Below are positions 5,932 to 8,330 of a stretch of DNA of 8,330 bases, one piece after another; position 1 is the stretch's first letter, and each line of letters opens with the position of its first letter. Made by a program: the position numbers and the translations under genes. Origin of the DNA: an uncultured Oscillospiraceae bacterium (lineage in GTDB: Bacteria; Bacillota_A; Clostridia; Oscillospirales; Oscillospiraceae); assembly GCA_900754605.1 (NCBI GenBank), contig CAAEDK010000218.1, forward strand, positions 1 through 8,330. Direction: 5' to 3'. Under the pieces are notes generated by a model, which was given only the letters and a program-made list of their open reading frames with translations, was not told the origin of the DNA and did no database searches.

Positions 5932-5959
5932 TTGACAGACCGAAAAAATCTGATATAAT
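5932..5959 (+). promoter_or_regulatory. Strong promoter of the metK transcript
   Basis: A perfect TTGACA (5932-5937) and a perfect TATAAT (5954-5959), preceded by TGA (extended -10), are separated by 16 bp. Transcription should start near 5966, about 16 nt before the SAM-I aptamer. The stretch 5845-5930 upstream holds nothing clear; I see no convincing ahcY terminator in it. Confidence 0.9.
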
Positions 5960-5981
5960 ATAATGCTGTAAAATTAAATGA

Positions 5982-6080
5982 CCTTATCAAGAGTGGCGGA
6001 GGGAACGGCCCAATGAAGCCCGGCAACCTGTGGGAGACCACAAGGTGCTAAATCCGGCGGCAGTGGATCGAAAGATGAGG
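5982..6080 (+). promoter_or_regulatory. SAM-I riboswitch (S-box) controlling metK
   Basis: The segment carries the S-box hallmarks in order: CTTATCAAGAG (5983-5993), GGCGGAGGGAACGGCCC (5995-6011), ATGAAGCCCGGCAACC (6013-6028), AAGGTGCTAAATCC (6042-6055) and GATCGAAAGATGAGG (6066-6080). P1 pairs CCTTATC (5982-5988) with GATGAGG (6074-6080). The intrinsic terminator follows 15 nt later, so binding of SAM should stop transcription before metK. This is the common arrangement for SAM synthetase in Bacillota. Confidence 0.97.
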
Positions 6081-6095
6081 GTGCAGAGTATGCAG

Positions 6096-6125
6096 AACGC
6101 TCCGCCGCCTGGCGGGGCGTTTTTT
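6096..6125 (+). terminator. Intrinsic terminator of the SAM-I riboswitch
   Basis: AACGCTCCGCC (6096-6106) pairs with GGCGGGGCGTT (6111-6121) over 11 bp with one G-U pair and a 4-nt loop. It overlaps a run of six T (6120-6125). The 5' strand CTCCGCC (6100-6106) is also exactly complementary to GGCGGAG (5995-6001) inside the aptamer, which would offer an alternative fold. Confidence 0.93.
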
Positions 6126-6157
6126 ACTTGCAGCCAAGACAGAAAGGAATGCAGAAT

Positions 6158-7339
6158 ATGGCTAAGAAACTTTTTACCTCTGAATCTGTGACCGAGGGGC
6201 ATCCCGATAAGATCTGTGATCAGATCTCCGATGCGGTGCTGGATGCCATCCTCGAAAAGGATCCCACGGCACGTGTGGCCTGCGAAACTACGGCAACCAC
6301 CGGTCTGATCCATGTGATGGGTGAGATCACTACAAACTGTTATGTAGACATCCCCCGGGTAGCCCGAGATGTAGTGCGTGACATCGGGTACGACCGCGCC
6401 AAGTTCGGCTTTGACTGTGACACCTGCGCTGTGATCACCTCCATTGATGAGCAGTCCCCCGACATCGCCCTGGGTGTGGACAAATGTCTGGAGGCAAAGG
6501 AGGGTGTACAGGACGATGGTCTGGACAATGGCGCCGGTGACCAGGGCATGATGTTCGGTTATGCCTGTGATGAGACAGAGGAGTATATGCCCCTTCCCAT
6601 CTCCCTGGCCCAAAAGCTGGCTCGCCGACTGACCCAGATCCGTAAGGATGGCCTTGTAGACTATCTGCGCCCCGATGGAAAGACCCAGGTCACGGTGGAG
6701 TATGATCAGGAGGACCGCCCCCTGCGCATCGATGCCGTTGTGGTCTCCACCCAACACGGCCCTGAAGTAGATCTGGACCAGATTCGCCGTGACATCATCG
6801 ACCTGGTCATCCGGCCCACCATTCCCGCCAGCCTGATGGACGACGATACCAAGATCTATGTCAATCCCACAGGCCGCTTTGTGGTGGGTGGCCCTCAGGG
6901 CGACTCTGGCCTCACCGGTCGGAAGATCATTGTAGACACCTACGGCGGCAGCGCCCCCCACGGCGGCGGTGCCTTCTCCGGTAAGGATCCCACCAAGGTG
7001 GACCGCTCTGCGGCCTATGCCGCCCGTTGGGTCGCCAAAAACGTGGTGGCTGCCGGTCTGGCCAAGCGCTGCCAGGTTCAGCTGGCCTATGCCATCGGCG
7101 TGGCCAAGCCAGTCTCCGTTCGTGTGGATACCTTCGGCACTGGAACGGTGTCCGATGAGCACCTGTCCGACATGGTGGATTCTGTCTTTGACCTCCGCCC
7201 CGCCGCTATCATCCGGGATCTGGATCTGCGTCGCCCCATCTACCGCCAGCTGGCCGCCTACGGCCACTTCGGCCGTGATGACCTGGATCTTCCCTGGGAG
7301 CACACTGACAAGGTGGAGGCCCTTTTGGCTGCTCGCTGA
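6158..7339 (+). CDS. metK: S-adenosylmethionine synthetase (methionine adenosyltransferase)
   Basis: MetK makes SAM from methionine and ATP, releasing phosphate and pyrophosphate. The 393-aa protein has the usual three-domain length and motifs: [18 protein letters not shown] (12-29), with H15 and D17 at the ATP/Mg site, the signature [11 protein letters not shown] (125-135), [20 protein letters not shown] (236-255), and the second signature [16 protein letters not shown] (269-284). The ATG at 6158-6160 is chosen because AAAGGA lies 9 nt upstream and the protein then starts [16 protein letters not shown], as in other MetK. In-frame starts at 6128 and 6149 lie in the terminator region or lack a site. 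It is controlled by the SAM-I riboswitch directly upstream and ends before a strong terminator, so it is a single-gene unit. Confidence 0.98.
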   Translation: MAKKLFTSESVTEGHPDKICDQISDAVLDAILEKDPTARVACETTATTGLIHVMGEITTNCYVDIPRVARDVVRDIGYDRAKFGFDCDTCAVITSIDEQSPDIALGVDKCLEAKEGVQDDGLDNGAGDQGMMFGYACDETEEYMPLPISLAQKLARRLTQIRKDGLVDYLRPDGKTQVTVEYDQEDRPLRIDAVVVSTQHGPEVDLDQIRRDIIDLVIRPTIPASLMDDDTKIYVNPTGRFVVGGPQGDSGLTGRKIIVDTYGGSAPHGGGAFSGKDPTKVDRSAAYAARWVAKNVVAAGLAKRCQVQLAYAIGVAKPVSVRVDTFGTGTVSDEHLSDMVDSVFDLRPAAIIRDLDLRRPIYRQLAAYGHFGRDDLDLPWEHTDKVEALLAAR

Positions 7340-7424
7340 TTTGCATCACATATCCGTATACGACACGGTGCACCCCACCATTTCCCATCATTTCTGAACA
7401 AAACGACAAAAGCTGACCGACACA

Positions 7425-7457
7425 AGACAGACCGGAGTTTCTTCGGTCTGTCTTTTT
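7425..7457 (+). terminator. Intrinsic terminator after metK
   Basis: AGACAGACCG (7425-7434) pairs perfectly with CGGTCTGTCT (7444-7453), with a 9-nt loop, and runs into TTTTT. It lies about 85 nt after the metK stop and isolates metK from deoC. Between the stop and this stem I see nothing else. Confidence 0.92.
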
Positions 7458-7471
7458 CAGCAAATTTGGGA

Positions 7472-7500
7472 TAGACACAGAGCTGCATAAGGGGTAAAAT
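7472..7500 (+). promoter_or_regulatory. Promoter of deoC
   Basis: TAGACA (7472-7477) and TAAAAT (7495-7500), each five of six to consensus, are separated by 17 bp. The start would be near 7507, about 58 nt before the deoC ATG. Confidence 0.62.
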
Positions 7501-7521
7501 AAATTGGATTTTATTATTTTC

Positions 7522-7556
7522 GGGTGGATGTACTCATCCGCCCCTCCATGAGGAGG
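7522..7556 (+). promoter_or_regulatory. Structured deoC leader: hairpin plus Shine-Dalgarno hairpin
   Basis: A 9-bp stem GGGTGGATG/CATCCGCCC (7522-7530 with 7535-7543, one G-U pair) has a TACT loop. It is followed directly by CCTCC (7543-7547), which can pair with GGAGG (7552-7556) of the deoC ribosome binding site across a 4-nt loop. The two stems share only base 7543. The second would hide the Shine-Dalgarno sequence. No ligand-binding class is recognised. Confidence 0.5.
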
Positions 7557-7564
7557 ATCCAGCT

Positions 7565-8218
7565 ATGGACCATAAGGAACTGCTCAAGCGGGTAGACCAC
7601 ACCCTATTGTCCCCTACCGCCACCTGGGAGCAGGTGCAGAAGCTGTGCGATGAAGGCCTGGCCTTTCAGACTGCCTCCATCTGTATCCCGCCCCGGTATG
7701 TCAGCCGCGCCGCAGATTATATAGGCCAACGCTTGAAGATCTGCACAGTAGTCGGCTTTCCCAATGGCTATACCACCCCTGAGGTTAAGGTCTTTGAGAC
7801 GGAGGACGCCATCCGCAATGGCGCAGACGAGATCGATATGGTCATGAATCTAGGATTGGCTAAGTCCGGTGATTGGGAAGGTATCCTCACAGAGATACGT
7901 GCAGTCAAGGCCTCCTGCAGCGGCCACATCCTGAAGGTGATCGTCGAGGCCTGCCAGCTGACCCAGGAGGAGAAGATTGCCGCCTGCCGCATCATCTCCA
8001 TGTCCGGAGCAGACTTTATCAAAACCTCCACCGGCTTCTCTACCGGTGGAGCCACCGTGGAGGATGTGAAGCTCTTCCGGGAACGGATCAGCCCTGATGT
8101 GCGCATCAAAGCCGCCGGCGGCATCCGCACCTTCCAGCAGGCCCAGGCCATGTTGGACGCAGGAGCCGACCGCATCGGCGCCAGCGCCCTGGTGGACCTG
8201 TTCCAAAAGGAAGGCTGA
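7565..8218 (+). CDS. deoC: Deoxyribose-phosphate aldolase
   Basis: DeoC splits 2-deoxyribose 5-phosphate into glyceraldehyde 3-phosphate and acetaldehyde, the last step of deoxynucleoside breakdown. The 217-aa protein has the short bacterial class I aldolase length. Visible are DHTLLSP (11-17), VVGFPNG (62-68), GADEIDMV (86-93) with the conserved D91, the Schiff-base lysine K153 in GADFIKTSTGF (148-158), and K182 in KAAGGIRT (182-189). All key residues are intact. The ATG has AGGAGG 8 nt upstream. No deoA, deoB, pdp or deoR neighbour is in the window, so it may be a single-gene unit. Confidence 0.97.
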   Translation: MDHKELLKRVDHTLLSPTATWEQVQKLCDEGLAFQTASICIPPRYVSRAADYIGQRLKICTVVGFPNGYTTPEVKVFETEDAIRNGADEIDMVMNLGLAKSGDWEGILTEIRAVKASCSGHILKVIVEACQLTQEEKIAACRIISMSGADFIKTSTGFSTGGATVEDVKLFRERISPDVRIKAAGGIRTFQQAQAMLDAGADRIGASALVDLFQKEG

Positions 8219-8302
8219 ACCACCTTTCTCCTGTTCTGCCACACATCCAAAATCGTACAGAGTCTCTTCAAAGCGTACTGTTCAAAATAAATCACACGGG
8301 CC

Positions 8303-8330
8303 CGCTGCCGAACGATATCGTTCGGCAGCG
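8303..8330. repeat. Perfect 28-bp palindrome at the window edge, probable terminator stem
   Basis: The last 28 bases read the same on both strands, with arms CGCTGCCGAACGAT and its exact complement. As RNA this gives a 12-bp stem with a GATATC-centred loop. It lies 85 nt after the deoC stop, so the simplest reading is an intrinsic terminator, possibly two-way. The T tract that would confirm it lies outside the window. The stretch 8219-8302 before it shows no gene. Confidence 0.6.

Noticed and set aside
5987..7303. Long open frame on the minus strand opposite metK (438 codons)
   Set aside because: It is antisense to a clear metK and runs through the SAM riboswitch and terminator. It shows no recognisable domain, and codon bias in metK explains the open frame.

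Overview
The window looks like chromosomal housekeeping DNA from a Gram-positive anaerobe of the class Clostridia, probably an Oscillospiraceae-type gut bacterium. This is an inference from AGGAGG-type ribosome binding sites, sigma-A-like promoters, an S-box in front of metK, a TPP riboswitch in front of thiE, a moderately high GC content, and the protein families present. The genus cannot be fixed from the sequence. I see no phage, insertion sequence, CRISPR array, toxin-antitoxin pair or defence locus.

The left half (1-4414) is read on the minus strand. From right to left it holds: a catalytically dead rhomboid-fold membrane protein with a C-terminal zinc-finger-like tail (3575-4414); a HIT-family nucleotide hydrolase with its own promoter and terminator (3160-3498); a branched-chain amino acid carrier, brnQ (1657-2982); a TPP riboswitch with an intrinsic terminator (1488-1628); thiE (810-1451); a HAD phosphatase whose start overlaps the thiE stop as ATGA (112-813); and tRNA-Gly(GCC) with its own strong promoter (1-115). 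The riboswitch places thiE and the HAD enzyme under thiamine pyrophosphate control.

The right half (4603-8330) is read on the plus strand. A divergent promoter region separates the rhomboid gene from ahcY (S-adenosylhomocysteine hydrolase). Next come a strong promoter, a SAM-I riboswitch with terminator, and metK (SAM synthetase). ahcY and metK are two steps of the activated methyl cycle, but only metK carries the SAM sensor visible here. After a clear terminator comes deoC (deoxyribose-phosphate aldolase), whose leader contains two hairpins, one overlapping the Shine-Dalgarno sequence. The window ends on a perfect 28-bp palindrome, probably the stem of a terminator cut off by the window edge.

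No wholly new system is evident. The points most worth a second look are the pseudo-rhomboid with a metal-binding-like tail, the riboswitch-controlled HAD phosphatase coupled to thiE (a candidate for a thiamine-related phosphatase), an inverted-repeat operator candidate over the brnQ promoter, and the structured deoC leader.
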